Source: Saccharina japonica
Taxonomy: Eukaryota > Sar > Phaeophyceae > Laminariales > Laminariaceae
Length of the DNA stretch: 64,000 nt
Direction of reading: 5' to 3'
Assembly (NCBI GenBank): GCA_008828725.1
Contig: MEHQ01003153.1
Location: 336,146 to 400,145 of the forward strand
The position numbers and the translations under genes were made by a program. Position 1 is the first letter of the stretch. Every line of letters starts with the position of its first letter. Shown here in pieces: positions 30,601 through 34,109 of the stretch. The notes under the pieces are model-generated. The model did no database searches and had not been told where the DNA came from. It saw only the letters and a program-made list of their open reading frames with translations.

Positions 30601-33491
30601 CAATCCGAGGTACGTTTATTGGTGGCTCTGATGTGTACCCGCGATGCCGATGCTGGGGGGGGGTTTGTTAGTGCACCTTATGAAGCAGGATGATGTAAAC
30701 AAATTGAGTGAACTATATCAATATTTAACTGGTCATACGAGGCATGCCTGAACGTCGCATGTTGCATGCGGTACCGGTTGTACTTGCCGTCCACAAGCGC
30801 CTTCTCTTCCGAGAGGAATGTTGGCGTTGTGCCACAACGAAGCAGAAGATATCTAGTGTTCACACTTGCTCCCGTGCTGTATTGCCCCCATTCATTTCAC
30901 AAAGGTTCAAAGATCGGAACGAGAAGCGTCCGCATCCATATTGTTGGAGGCCCGCCGCATGCGACGCCAGCGCAACCTCGATAGGGTTGAAATCCCCGAG
31001 CACTGTGTGACGGTAACAGAAGAGCTGCTGGGAAAGGGCGGGTTCGGTGCTGTTTACCTCGCCGACTACAACGGACGGAACGCGGCCGCTAAGGTGGGGA
31101 GATGATCCGTAGGCGAAATGAAGAGCACGACAAAGCTGGTTTTTCACGGTTGGGGGGATCACCTTTAAGTCAATGCTAGGTAGACCGCTGACAGCTACTC
31201 GTCCGAATGACTGCCGTATACATTTGTGCAGCAGTATGCGTGTACGCGTTTTGACTTTGCGGATATCCACGCACCACCCTGTTTGTTTCTGAGGTTGGTC
31301 ACTTCGAGGAGCTCTACTATTTACCCCACCCGAAAACTGATTTTAAAGAAAAAATGAAATGATACCCGATAAAGAATCCCATGGTTTTGAGTAAAAACTG
31401 ACAAATATTGCAGCATATTTCGACGACTCTGGGTTAAGGGGCACCGTCACTCAGACAAAAATATATACATAAATTAAAATTGCTGCCCCTGTCGTGGTGC
31501 TCGTCGCACCCCCGCGGGGAATGTTCAATTCGCTGCACCAACGCACCCTACATGAATGTCCCATTTTGAGTCAGGTACAGAACTGCTCGCACGAGTGTCT
31601 TACACATGCCGTAGTAAAGCTGGGGCAGCCCCACTAACGTGCCGCCGGTTGGGTGAACAAAACTGCTCTCGGTTTTGTCTGCTTTGGCGACGCATGCCCC
31701 CGATAGGCCCATTTAAAAATGTTTTCGGCCGACGGATATCTATTGATCGAAACGTGTGGCAATCGTTGGGCGTCGATAGCATTACTTGTTGACGGCCGGC
31801 CTCCGTTCACCGCCGAGGAATCTTCGTTCGCATATGTTTGCTGGCGTACAACGTGTTTGGTTTGGTTCACTGCTAGCGGTGTGCCACATGTCATCTTCTT
31901 CCACAACGTCGCCTAATCTTGCCAACTGATTCGTTAAATTCCCCCTACTGCTGACCGTTTTCAGGTTGTCCATGTCGAGCACGATCTCGGGGGACTCGGC
32001 ACCCTAAACGAGGAAATGGCACACGAGGAACTGAAACCAGACATAAGCCATGACAATAGCCGACGGAAGTCGTTTTGGAGGGAGCTGGAAGCTATGCGGC
32101 GGTTGCGGAGTCCTCACACCGTTAACCAGTACGGGGCGATCACATCCCGCTCAGATCGCCTCGTCCTCGTCATGGAGCTGCTAACCGGCGGGGACTTGCG
32201 CGCGCTGTTGAAGAATGCCGCGGAGCCCCTTGCTGAAGATCACATACGCCGCATCGTCGGAGATATATGCGCCGGAATGTCGTTCTTGCACCGGAAGCAG
32301 ACCGTTCACGGGGACCTAAAGTCAATGAACGTGCTTTTCGATGGGGCCGGTAGAGCCAAGGTAAATCGTACGTAACTCGACACTTGAAGCTGACGCGCGT
32401 TGCGCGTTGGGGTAGCGCACAAGTACTTGCTTTACCAGCGCCCACAGTAGCGAGCAACGAGGCGCCTGACCGATACTTAAACCAACGTTGTATCCGCCTG
32501 CTTACACGTTTCACTTCGTATCGGATATGAGTTTCCCGACCCTAAATACTCACAAACTAACGAACGAGGGGTGCCTTCTGATGACGGCGATCATGGCTCT
32601 TGCTTTCGTTTTTGTAGATTGGGGATTTCGGGACCTCCAAGTGGCCGCAGCTCACCAACTCCACGGGCCTAGCCACCTTCAACACGACTTCAGGTCAAAG
32701 CACTCAAATGAGCTACGCATGGGCTGCTCCGGAGGTGACACATGGACATAACAAAACCATTGACTAGCTGTGAACTCAAAACCCAAACGCAGCTTGTTAT
32801 ATAACATGTGACTACCGGTAGTAGTTAACGTCGTCGTGACAACATGTTGTGTTCACGCGATCTGATTTACTCGGTAGCCGGTGTCATGGGCAGACATTTC
32901 GTCTGTAACGCACCCCCTTGTGGCCGAGGATGTTCATGTATAGATGGAAAAGTCATCTTCTGTGGCGACATTGATCACGCGAATCAGCATGTTTTCGCAC
33001 GGCTGAGTCAACCCTGTTGGGGTTTGTACGAGGCATACTACTGCTACTGAATGTGTGATATTGCTGACCAGGCTGTTCTCTGCATGTTTAGAGTTTATTC
33101 GTGATCAATCGCACATGTTGTGCCCGCTCGTCCCATAGACACGGTCCACGCAACTGTATGCACACTAACCCTTGCCCTTGCCTCCCCGGCACACCGTTAT
33201 TAACTTCCCTGTATCGCTTAGGTTCTCGATACGAATGGTACTTCCTACGCCAGTGACGTGTACAGCTTTGGGGTGGTAGTCTGGGAAGTTCTCTCTAGGA
33301 GTACGCCCTGGGCGGACGAGTGCCGACGGAACATATATGTGCGCGTGGTGATCAAGGAACAGCGCCCATCAATCCCTGCGGAATCTCCCGCCGATCTGGT
33401 GAAAGTCGTCAACGCCTGCTGGGATGGCGTGCCAAAGAACCGTCCAACGTTCAACGATATCATGACGTTAACTATTAGTAGGTGGAAGTAA
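1568..33491 (+). CDS. Split receptor-like kinase: SBBP-type propeller, TM, MLKL-NTD-like helices, TKL kinase (5' partial)
   Basis: Joining exons 1568-1735, 3839-3982, 12422-12589, 20179-20346, 24632-24799, 27097-27264, 27426-28277, 29687-29878, 30532-30609, 30905-31093, 31965-32360, 32618-32734 and 33222-33491 gives one open frame of about 1025 codons ending in TAA. All introns are GT-AG and phase 0. Domain order in residues of the visible part: seven SBBP-like repeats (1 to about 378), one hydrophobic span (about 396-417), a disordered Ser/Pro/Gly-rich linker, a helical region (about 535-740) resembling the MLKL N-terminal four-helix adaptor family, then a kinase (about 735-1020). Kinase motifs present are GKGGFG, AAAK, an alpha-C Glu, HGDLKSMN, DFG, APE and SDVYSFG. 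The predicted role is a plasma-membrane receptor that signals by phosphorylation; the ligand is unknown. No start codon or signal peptide is in the window. Exon structure is inferred without transcript data. Domain names rest on motif recognition, strongest for the kinase and weakest for the helical bundle. Confidence 0.82.
1736..3838 (+). other. Intron 1, no internal element recognised
   Basis: The intron begins GTGAAT and ends TTCGACAG. A tRNA B-box-like string (GGGTTCAAACCCTC, near 2578) sits about 25 bases after an imperfect A-box-like string, but no foldable tRNA is present. A-rich and T-rich tracts occur near 2870-2910. No coding region, MITE or tandem repeat is evident. Confidence 0.6.
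3839..3982 (+). CDS. Receptor kinase exon: shortened SBBP-like repeat 2
   Basis: This 144-nt, 48-codon exon lies between acceptor TTCGACAG and donor GTGAGG, phase 0 at both ends. It encodes NGT...VAMAEDESIVLVGHRW then DGFLATKLDVDGAQLWQWE. It is eight codons shorter than its 168-nt siblings. The missing part is the W-G-x-N-x-G-x-x-D loop between the third and fourth strands of the repeat, and the unit ends WQWE instead of WRWQ. The deletion keeps the frame, so the blade is probably shorter rather than broken. The upstream frame is open for 35 codons, but that stretch does not match the repeat. Confidence 0.78.
4435..4805. repeat. CACC/ACCC-rich low-complexity tract in intron 2
   Basis: Two adjacent stretches are dominated by CACCCACC, ACCCAACC and CACACA on the plus strand. 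They share the phrase TGGGTCACGATCCACACAC (near 4420 and 4605), followed by similar sequence, so the tract looks duplicated. The open reading frame across it is a low-complexity artefact. Confidence 0.6.
4981..5149 (+). repeat. 48-bp tandem repeat, 3.6 units
   Basis: Units begin at 4981, 5029, 5068 and 5116 with C(G/A)GCATG(G/A)(A/G)TGC(G/A)CAG. Each contains CCCTTGTACGTACAGCAG or a close variant. Unit lengths are 48, 39, 48 and 34 (partial). The second unit has lost nine bases (GCAGTGTAA or equivalent). Each unit carries the self-complementary GTACGTAC or GACGTAC core. The repeat is intronic. Confidence 0.85.
5310..5411 (+). repeat. Copies of ACTTGATTTTAGTGTGGGA satellite
   Basis: CTTGATTTTTG, ACTTGATTTTAGTGTTGAG, ACTTGATTTTAGTATGGAG and TCTTGATTTTAGTGTGGGA occur in close succession. 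The same motif forms a longer array at 61466-61960, so this is a short outlier of that family. It directly abuts the GC-rich island at 5412. Confidence 0.6.
5412..5690. other. GC-rich island of unknown origin inside intron 2
   Basis: Base composition changes abruptly from AT-rich satellite to strongly GC-rich sequence full of CCCC, GGGG and CCGG blocks, then returns to AT-rich DNA after a CAC/CAT tract at 5700-5726. Both strands are open for 65-90 codons, giving Arg/Pro/Gly-rich translations with no recognisable domain. This could be an inserted fragment, for example of a ribosomal spacer or of bacterial DNA. I recognised no specific match. Confidence 0.5.
5701..5726 (+). repeat. (CATCAC)n microsatellite
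   Basis: Four CATCAC units run in succession, in non-coding DNA at the edge of the GC-rich island. Confidence 0.7.
5799..8234. mobile_element. 2.4-kb segment bounded by about 180-240-bp inverted repeats
   Basis: The left end (5799-6045, plus) and right end carry the same sequence in opposite orientation. Marker phrases are AACAACCTTTTCGTCAAATT, GAGTCTCACGT, CGTGTTATCATAAAA, CAACAAGGGAATCGGA, TTTTTTTAACGCATTTCATT and GTTCTTGACAGTCGGAA. On the right there are two head-to-tail copies (about 7793-7990 and 8040-8234). This resembles a non-autonomous element with long terminal inverted repeats, one of them duplicated. No transposase is visible inside. The interior contains a GTA microsatellite and otherwise unremarkable AT-rich DNA. 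Confidence 0.6.
6971..7046 (+). repeat. (GTA)n microsatellite
   Basis: About 25 nearly perfect AGT/GTA triplets run from 6971 to 7046, with one early interruption (AGC). The repeat lies inside intron 2, within the 2.4-kb inverted-repeat segment. Confidence 0.95.
8230..9480. repeat. Palindromic TAACATAATGTTA-type repeats, left block
   Basis: Variants of TAACATTATGTTA followed by NGTGTTA recur (near 8303, 9109, 9150, 9300 and 9335). So does the phrase CAGCCC(A/G)(T/C)AGCGAGTA before several of them. The same motif fills 11230-12350. Each motif is self-complementary and could form a short hairpin. The foldback element at 8371-9003 sits inside this block. Confidence 0.6.
8371..9003. mobile_element. 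Foldback element: long near-perfect inverted repeat
   Basis: The sequence from GTTAAGGGGCCCCTTCGGTC at 8371 returns as its reverse complement ending at 9003. The arms are about 270 bp and read through markers such as CATCGTTGAAAAATATA, ACAGCAGCAATACTATTTC, CTTACGGAAAACGGCATAGC and CGGGAGGCATATCGATCAGA. The left arm contains an extra internal tandem copy of the CGGGAGGCATATCGATCAGA module (8587 and 8651). Arms are close to identical, with scattered substitutions, which implies recent origin or conversion. No coding capacity was seen; this fits a foldback or MITE-type element. Confidence 0.85.
9988..10526 (-). mobile_element. 539-bp tRNA-related insertion with 15-bp target duplication
   Basis: The segment is flanked by perfect direct repeats of CCTAGCATCCTTACA at 9973-9987 and 10527-10541, the mark of an insertion. 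On the minus strand its head (10511 downward) has an exact A box TGGTTCAGTGG and B box GGTTCGATTCC spaced as in a tRNA. The acceptor stem does not pair, so it is not a functional tRNA. Two further tRNA-like 3' halves on the plus strand (near 9990 and 10287) share GAGTTGCTGGCCGTGAGTTC. The element looks like a composite, tRNA-derived retroposon. Confidence 0.75.
10441..10515 (-). pseudogene. tRNA-like sequence (promoter boxes intact, stem broken)
   Basis: Read on the minus strand, ACGTGGTTCAGTGGTTAGTG supplies the D-arm and A box, and GGGGGTTCGATTCCCACC supplies the T-arm and B box. The T stem has one mismatch, and the proposed acceptor strands do not pair. This fits the head of a SINE or a dead tRNA rather than a working tRNA gene. 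Confidence 0.55.
11230..12350. repeat. Palindromic TAACATAATGTTA array, right block
   Basis: At least ten variants of GTAACATAATGTTA(C/G)NGTGTTA occur, for example near 11335, 11385, 11465, 11505, 11935, 12010, 12102 and 12145. They appear in both orientations because the core is its own reverse complement. Spacing is irregular (roughly 40-120 bp), so this is not a simple satellite. It ends just before the exon at 12422. Confidence 0.65.
11529..11758 (-). mobile_element. MITE family B, full copy with CCGG target duplication
   Basis: On the minus strand the element starts GAGCAATCCCACGGTAGGGG and ends in the inverted counterpart (plus-strand start GAGTCATCCCACGGTAGGGG). It matches the copy at 29371-29616 along its whole length, including TGCGGTAGT and TATCCGGTGGTTACTC. 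It is flanked by CCGG on both sides (11525-11528 and 11759-11762), a 4-bp target duplication. It is non-coding. Confidence 0.8.
12422..12589 (+). CDS. Receptor kinase exon: SBBP-like repeat 3
   Basis: This 168-nt exon lies between acceptor TTCGGCTAG and donor GTTATA. It translates as DGSGEGDKAYAVTMTDNDSA, then IIAGATGGFWNARNQGGSDF, then AASKLGDNGTLLWKWQ. It follows the family layout closely: xGS/T opening, AGxTGGFW turn, NxGGSDFAAxK and WKWQ end. The donor is weak (GTTATA), but the exon length and end residue agree with the siblings. Confidence 0.82.
13096..13469 (+). mobile_element. tRNA-derived SINE, copy 2
   Basis: The head GGTCGCCCCGATGGTCTAGA contains a consensus A box (TGGTCTAGAGG), with a B box (GAGTTCGAATCTC) about 45 bases downstream. 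The body then shares CAAGGCAAGAACCGTAGTGG, CCTACTTTGTGACCCC and GGATCTGAGTTACGACTGGG with copies 1 and 3 and ends AC/A-rich. TTGATAAACCA occurs at 13085-13095 and 13470-13480 and may be the target duplication. It lies in intron 3 in the same direction as the gene. Confidence 0.78.
14114..14530 (-). repeat. 3' LTR of the copia-type element
   Basis: The plus-strand sequence runs TGTTTATGTACGCCGCTGTC to CCGCATACCACA, 417 bp. It matches 18749-19167 with only scattered substitutions and small indels. Its minus-strand form starts TGTGGTATGC and ends CATAAACA. Confidence 0.85.
14580..14745. repeat. Four 41-48-bp tandem units with GGTAAAACGGCAA
   Basis: The phrase TTGCC(A)AGGTAAAACGGCAA followed by TCCCAAATTCCAT recurs at about 14583, 14630, 14671 and 14714. 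TTGCC and GGCAA can pair, so each unit is a small hairpin. The array lies between the RNase H remnant and the 3' LTR. Confidence 0.75.
15390..15578 (-). pseudogene. Copia RNase H fragment
   Basis: The minus-strand frame reads VHADYARKATDRRSVSGGAV. This corresponds to the Ty1/copia RNase H motif usually written as GYxDADxAxxxxDRRSxSGxxx. One of the paired acidic residues of the usual DAD is His here. After about 28 residues the similarity stops, in keeping with a frameshift, and the frame ends at 15390. The fragment supports the minus-strand orientation of the element. Confidence 0.65.
16600..16990. repeat. Diverged GTAGAATCAAGC-containing repeats inside LTR element
   Basis: Phrases such as ATGTACTGCTGTAGAATCAAGC, AATCAAGCC(A/G) and CAGCAGT recur at intervals of about 60-70 bases, with alternating CATCACAA. 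They form a degenerate array within the interior of the retroelement, with no coding signal. Confidence 0.5.
17340..18655 (-). repeat. CTG/CAG triplet tracts in the gag region
   Basis: CTG-rich runs occur at about 17340-17392, 17873-17998, 18353-18382 and 18583-18653. On the minus strand, which is the gag sense strand, they read as CAG/AGC and encode Gln- or Ser-rich tracts. Expansion of these tracts has probably contributed to the frame disruption of the element. Confidence 0.75.
17914..18270 (-). pseudogene. Gag-like fragment with altered zinc knuckle
   Basis: The minus-strand frame holds CERC near residue 7, then CDGFLAYGHRARQC at residues 27-40 (about 18151-18192). The retroviral-type knuckle C-x2-C-x4-H-x4-C is recognisable, but its second Cys is Phe here (C-x2-F-x4-H-x4-C). 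A Gln-rich tail follows. Frames upstream (18395-18622 and 18177-18470) carry other parts of gag, so the region is split by frameshifts. The frame containing SPTRQTLLAPSAKRREVLGG is supported by a second copy at 35.7 kb. Confidence 0.6.
18749..19167 (-). repeat. 5' LTR of the copia-type element
   Basis: This 419-bp sequence runs from TGTTTATGTACGCC to CCGCATACCACA on the plus strand, in direct orientation to 14114-14530. On the minus strand it precedes the gag-like region, which makes it the 5' LTR. The sequence just inside (minus strand CGATCATCGGATTGCTTC) would be the primer-binding region. I could not match it to a tRNA. Confidence 0.85.
20179..20346 (+). CDS. Receptor kinase exon: SBBP-like repeat 4
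   Basis: The 168-nt exon lies between acceptor TCTATAACAG and donor GTACGG. It reads DGTELNDILYTSAVGEDGSV, then LLAGFSNGKWSDLSFGLSDF, then VAIKLDPDGREAWRWQ. This is the repeat pattern with a GEDGSV turn, an AGFSNGKW turn, DFVAIKLDPDG and a WRWQ end. An alternative frame over the same bases is longer because it lacks stops, but it has no family resemblance and ignores the splice sites. Confidence 0.85.
20890..22900 (+). repeat. Diverged 200-280-bp tandem minisatellite in intron 4
   Basis: Three phrases cycle through the region. GAAAAGAAAGCTGCGGTGCT appears near 20913, 21184, 21441, 21567, 21864, 22064, 22403 and 22825 (variants). CCTACGAGTACATA(C/T)(A/G)CTCT follows it. CCCGCATTTACCAGGAAACA appears near 21078, 21353, 21756, 21957, 22655 and 22740. 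Unit length varies because parts are deleted. Frames through it are low-complexity Leu/Val-rich and not conserved between units. Confidence 0.75.
23886..24380 (+). mobile_element. MITE family A copy interrupted by a family B copy
   Basis: The left half starts GACGCGTGCTACGCGAGAGG at 23886 and runs to about 23998. The right half resumes near 24245 with CATGGGATTGTTCATCGGGT and ends TTCTACCGTACAATGGGTC at 24380. Between them lies a family B element. Flanks TACC and TGCC differ by one base and may be the 4-bp target duplication. The nesting shows that B transposed after A was in place. Confidence 0.7.
23999..24244 (+). mobile_element. MITE family B, nested in family A
   Basis: It begins GAGCAATCCCACGGTGGGGG and ends CTACCGTGGTATGAGTC. 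It is homologous along its whole length to 29371-29616, including CGCGAACGAATG and the hairpin GAGCTCCTCATGCGAGGAGC. It is non-coding. Confidence 0.72.
24632..24799 (+). CDS. Receptor kinase exon: SBBP-like repeat 5
   Basis: This 168-nt exon lies between acceptor TTGCGGCTAG and donor GTAACC. It reads SGTTDDDLIREAAIGNDGSV, then FLTGTTRGGWSGANEGERDF, then AACKLDANGAEEWRWQ, an almost canonical member. The block TRGGWSGAN-EG-DFAA-KLDANG-E-WRWQ is closest to repeats 1 and 6, which suggests local exon duplication. Phase 0 at both ends would let such an exon be gained or lost without breaking the frame. Confidence 0.86.
25190..25330 (+). mobile_element. MITE family A, right-half fragment
   Basis: The fragment contains TTTGGTGAGGGGTAGAGGTC, TTCAAGCGAGAACC and GCGCCTCTACCGTAGCATGTC, matching the right end of family A. 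The left half is missing. It lies in intron 5. Confidence 0.55.
25430..25946 (+). mobile_element. MITE family C copy split by a family A insertion
   Basis: The left part has CTACAGGTAGGGGTGCAACG and CCACTCGGGCGAGTAGCTGT. The right part, after the inserted element at 25577-25832, has AAAATATGGTGTTCAGGTCC, GCGAAAATAGGGATGC and TACCCCCAACCGTAAC. These match the intact family C copy at 51142-51411. The boundaries are approximate. Confidence 0.6.
25577..25832 (+). mobile_element. MITE family A, full copy nested in family C
   Basis: It starts GACGCATGCTACGATAGAGG and ends near AACCTCTATCGTAGGATGGG. Internal family landmarks are present: GGTTGCTCATCGGGTAG and GAACTCCTCAAGTGACC. Flanks TCAC and TCAA are consistent with a diverged 4-bp duplication. 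Confidence 0.7.
26093..26337 (+). mobile_element. MITE family A, full copy
   Basis: It runs from GACGTGTGCTACCATAGAGG to TGCACCTCTACCTTAGCATACGTC, so the ends are inverted repeats. Internal landmarks are CTTAGGCCATCGTATTGTTC, ATCGGGTGGTAC and GGTGAGGTATAGAGATC. Flanks are CATT and TATT. The copy is 245 bp, in intron 5. Confidence 0.75.
27097..27264 (+). CDS. Receptor kinase exon: SBBP-like repeat 6
   Basis: The 168-nt exon lies between acceptor CCTCCTCCTCAG and donor GTGACT. It reads GGTAEDDIPRGVSAGEDGSV, then VITGHTYGAWNGASSGEADF, then AAVKLDANGVEIWRWQ. This is the most canonical member: GGT-x2-D opening, GV-x2-GEDGSVV turn, TG-T-G-W, then D-FAAVK-DANG and WRWQ. It closely parallels bacterial SBBP repeats of the GGxxxDxxxGVAxDxxGNVYVTG type. 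The following intron is only about 160 nt, the shortest in the gene. Confidence 0.88.
27426..28277 (+). CDS. Receptor kinase exon: repeat 7, membrane span, start of helical bundle
   Basis: The exon has 284 codons. Residues 1-50 are the seventh SBBP-like repeat (RGSSDDDVGL..., AGSTKGSW, GGYDFAAFLLD) but lack the W-x-W-Q end. A Ser/Pro-rich spacer leads to a hydrophobic span at residues about 68-90 (MTLAAVFSGVVLLMAMVGAG) with a basic stop (CRRARK), so the C-terminal side is cytoplasmic. Residues 100-205 are disordered and rich in Ser, Pro, Gly and His. Residues 215-284 are helical, with PGIPETARLVIILMNLV and VKRCRSILALLERASTVLQQ, which resemble the MLKL N-terminal adaptor family. The acceptor is tandem (TAGCAG). 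I chose the inner site because it gives the family opening x-G-S; the outer site adds one Gln. The donor is GTGCGT. Without splicing the frame stops at 28293-28295. Confidence 0.83.
27627..27692 (+). other. Predicted single transmembrane segment
   Basis: The segment codes for an uninterrupted hydrophobic stretch of about 21 residues (LAAVFSGVVLLMAMVGAG core) flanked by NTM on one side and RVYCRRARK on the other. The positive-inside rule puts the helical bundle and kinase in the cytoplasm and the SBBP repeats outside. Confidence 0.8.
28855..29101 (-). mobile_element. MITE family A, full copy with ACAT target duplication
   Basis: The ends are GACACATGCTACGATAGAGG and, at the right, CTACCTCTACCGTAGCACGCGTC, forming inverted repeats. 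Perfect 4-bp duplication ACAT sits at 28851-28854 and 29102-29105. The element is 247 bp, reversed relative to the gene, in intron 7. Confidence 0.82.
29371..29616 (+). mobile_element. MITE family B, full copy
   Basis: It starts GAGCAATCCCACGGTAGGGG and ends CCCTACCGTGGGATTACTC, giving inverted termini. An internal hairpin has arms GAGCTCCTCA and TGAGGAGCTC (about 29559-29580). Flanks AACA and AGCA differ at one base. It ends only 70 bp before exon 8, so it sits within the region that would carry the intron's branch site. Confidence 0.8.
29687..29878 (+). CDS. Receptor kinase exon: helical bundle continuation
   Basis: This 64-codon exon lies between acceptor CCTACTGTAG and donor GTGAGC. It encodes VDSANDPAHGVLVEDVRDAV, then GDLVEIIKTYQSKGKISQVM, then MSTLFKQRQSEAEAIIEETV and ARLQ. 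It is strongly amphipathic and helical. The pattern of LVEIIKTYQSK followed by a small-residue turn and MSTLFKQRQSEAEAIIEETV suits helices three and four of an MLKL-NTD-like bundle. An alternative acceptor at GTTGACAG, 8 nt later, would shift the frame. The chosen site keeps phase 0. Confidence 0.78.
30532..30609 (+). CDS. Receptor kinase exon: helical linker
   Basis: This 26-codon exon lies between acceptor TTGGCTTGCAG and donor GTACGT. It encodes VQGGVKMDRIGQDVRVVLSL and QQHQSE. The residues form one amphipathic helix (DRIGQDVRVVLSLQQHQSE), plausibly the last helix or brace of the bundle. Splice signals are good, and phase 0 joins both neighbours in frame. It could be skipped without a frame change. 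Confidence 0.7.
30905..31093 (+). CDS. Receptor kinase exon: brace helix and kinase N-lobe start
   Basis: The 63-codon exon lies between acceptor TTTCACAAAG and donor GTGGGG. A basic helix (SEREASASILLEARRMRRQR) leads into EIPEHCVTVTEELLGKGGFG, then AVYLADYNGRNAAAK. GKGGFG is the nucleotide-binding glycine-rich loop (GxGxFGxV), and the final AAAK is the VAIK-type strand whose Lys contacts ATP. The catalytic Lys is the last codon of the exon. If intron 10 were retained, the frame would read V-G-R and stop at once. Confidence 0.85.
31262..31505 (-). mobile_element. MITE family A, degenerate copy in intron 10
   Basis: Landmarks of family A occur in reverse: TTCTGAGGTTGGTCACTTCG, GGAGCTCTAC, CACCCGAAAACTGATTT, GGGTTAAGGGGCACCGTC and CTGCCCCTGTCGTGGTGC. 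The termini are eroded. Confidence 0.55.
31965..32360 (+). CDS. Receptor kinase exon: kinase core through catalytic loop
   Basis: The 132-codon exon lies between acceptor CCGTTTTCAG and donor GTAAAT. It carries the alpha-C helix (KSFWRELEAMRRLRSPHTVN), with Glu expected to pair with the Lys of the previous exon. The hinge is LVLVMELLTGGDLRALLKN, with Met as gatekeeper, and helix E follows (GDICAGMSFLH). The catalytic loop is VHGDLKSMNVLF. Asp, Lys and Asn of the loop are kept, as in TKL kinases (HRDLKSxN), but the Arg before Asp is Gly, making this a non-RD kinase. An insert of about 25 residues after strand beta-3 (HVEHDLGGLGTLNEEMAHEE) lengthens the N-lobe. Confidence 0.9.
32618..32734 (+). 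CDS. Receptor kinase exon: DFG to APE activation segment
   Basis: The 39-codon exon lies between acceptor CGTTTTTGTAG and donor GTGACA. It reads IGDFGTSKWPQL...FNTTSGQSTQMSYAWAAPE. DFG binds magnesium, and the segment ends with APE. The activation loop is Ser/Thr-rich, offering phosphorylation sites. The exon exactly delimits the activation segment. Confidence 0.9.
33222..33491 (+). CDS. Receptor kinase terminal exon: kinase C-lobe and stop
   Basis: The exon follows acceptor ATCGCTTAG and runs 89 codons to TAA at 33489-33491. It contains SDVYSFGVVVWEVLSRSTPW (subdomain IX) and ACWDGVPKNRPTF (subdomain XI, the CW-x6-RP motif of TKL and tyrosine kinases), then ends DIMTLTISRWK. There is no C-terminal extension beyond the kinase fold. 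The domain is complete, so activity is plausible. Confidence 0.9.
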   Translation, partial: VLDTNGTSYASDVYSFGVVVWEVLSRSTPWADECRRNIYVRVVIKEQRPSIPAESPADLVKVVNACWDGVPKNRPTFNDIMTLTISRWK

Positions 33492-33501
33492 GGGCGCCTT
33501 A

Positions 33502-33725
33502 GACATGCAGTACGATAGGGGGTATCACTTTCTGTCTGGAACGAGTTTTGAACGATCGAGCTCCGTAACCCAAATTTTGATGGACTCTATGTCTTGTGTT
33601 GCTCTATGTTTCGGAGTATGGTTCGTCAGGTAGCGTTTTGAGTGTCCTACGGACGTATGTTTAGTACGATATGGAGCTCCTCAAGTGCGAAGCTCAGCAA
33701 GAACATCGCGAGCGATACCCATGAT
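33502..33725 (+). mobile_element. MITE family A, degenerate copy forming the start of the 3' UTR
   Basis: It begins GACATGCAGTACGATAGGGG ten bases after the kinase stop codon. It continues with GAACGATCGAGCTCCGTAACCCAAATTT and GGAGCTCCTCAAGTGCGAAGCTC, matching family A in order. The 3' untranslated region of the receptor gene must begin with this element unless an unseen splice removes it. Confidence 0.65.
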
Positions 33726-33926
33726 GGCATCGCCCCCTCCTCCTTCTTAGGAAGTGCTTTGGTTGAGGCCCTTGGGCCTAACATAATAACGCGTATGTCG
33801 AGGCTCTGTCTCTACGAAGCGAGATTGCAGCGGTGGCACCGAAGTGTCTGTAATATCACTTGTAAGGAAAAAAAAAAGTCATAGTATAGGCGCTTATGTG
33901 GCCATAGTGGAAAGACGATCGATCTG

Positions 33927-33986
33927 AGAGATGAAGAGAAGAAGAGAAGAATGGAGAGGAGTAGAGAAGGAGTGCAGAGAAAAGTA
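33927..33986 (+). repeat. GA-rich purine tract
   Basis: AGAGATGAAGAGAAGAAGAG and AATGGAGAGGAGTAGAGAAG form a nearly pure purine stretch. It is simple sequence without coding signal. Confidence 0.7.
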
Positions 33987-34100
33987 GCGTAATCGAGATG
34001 GGGGGTGCATGCACCTGGCCATCTAGGTACAATGCCCATGCTACGGACAGTAACATTCTACCGTAGTCCATACTGTTGAACTGTTTCATGTAATGTCCTC

Positions 34101-34106
34101 AATAAA
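34101..34106 (+). terminator. Candidate polyadenylation signal
   Basis: AATAAA occurs about 610 nt after the kinase stop codon and is the first canonical hexamer I noticed on this strand downstream of it. Function is unproven. Confidence 0.25.
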
Positions 34107-34109
34107 GTT

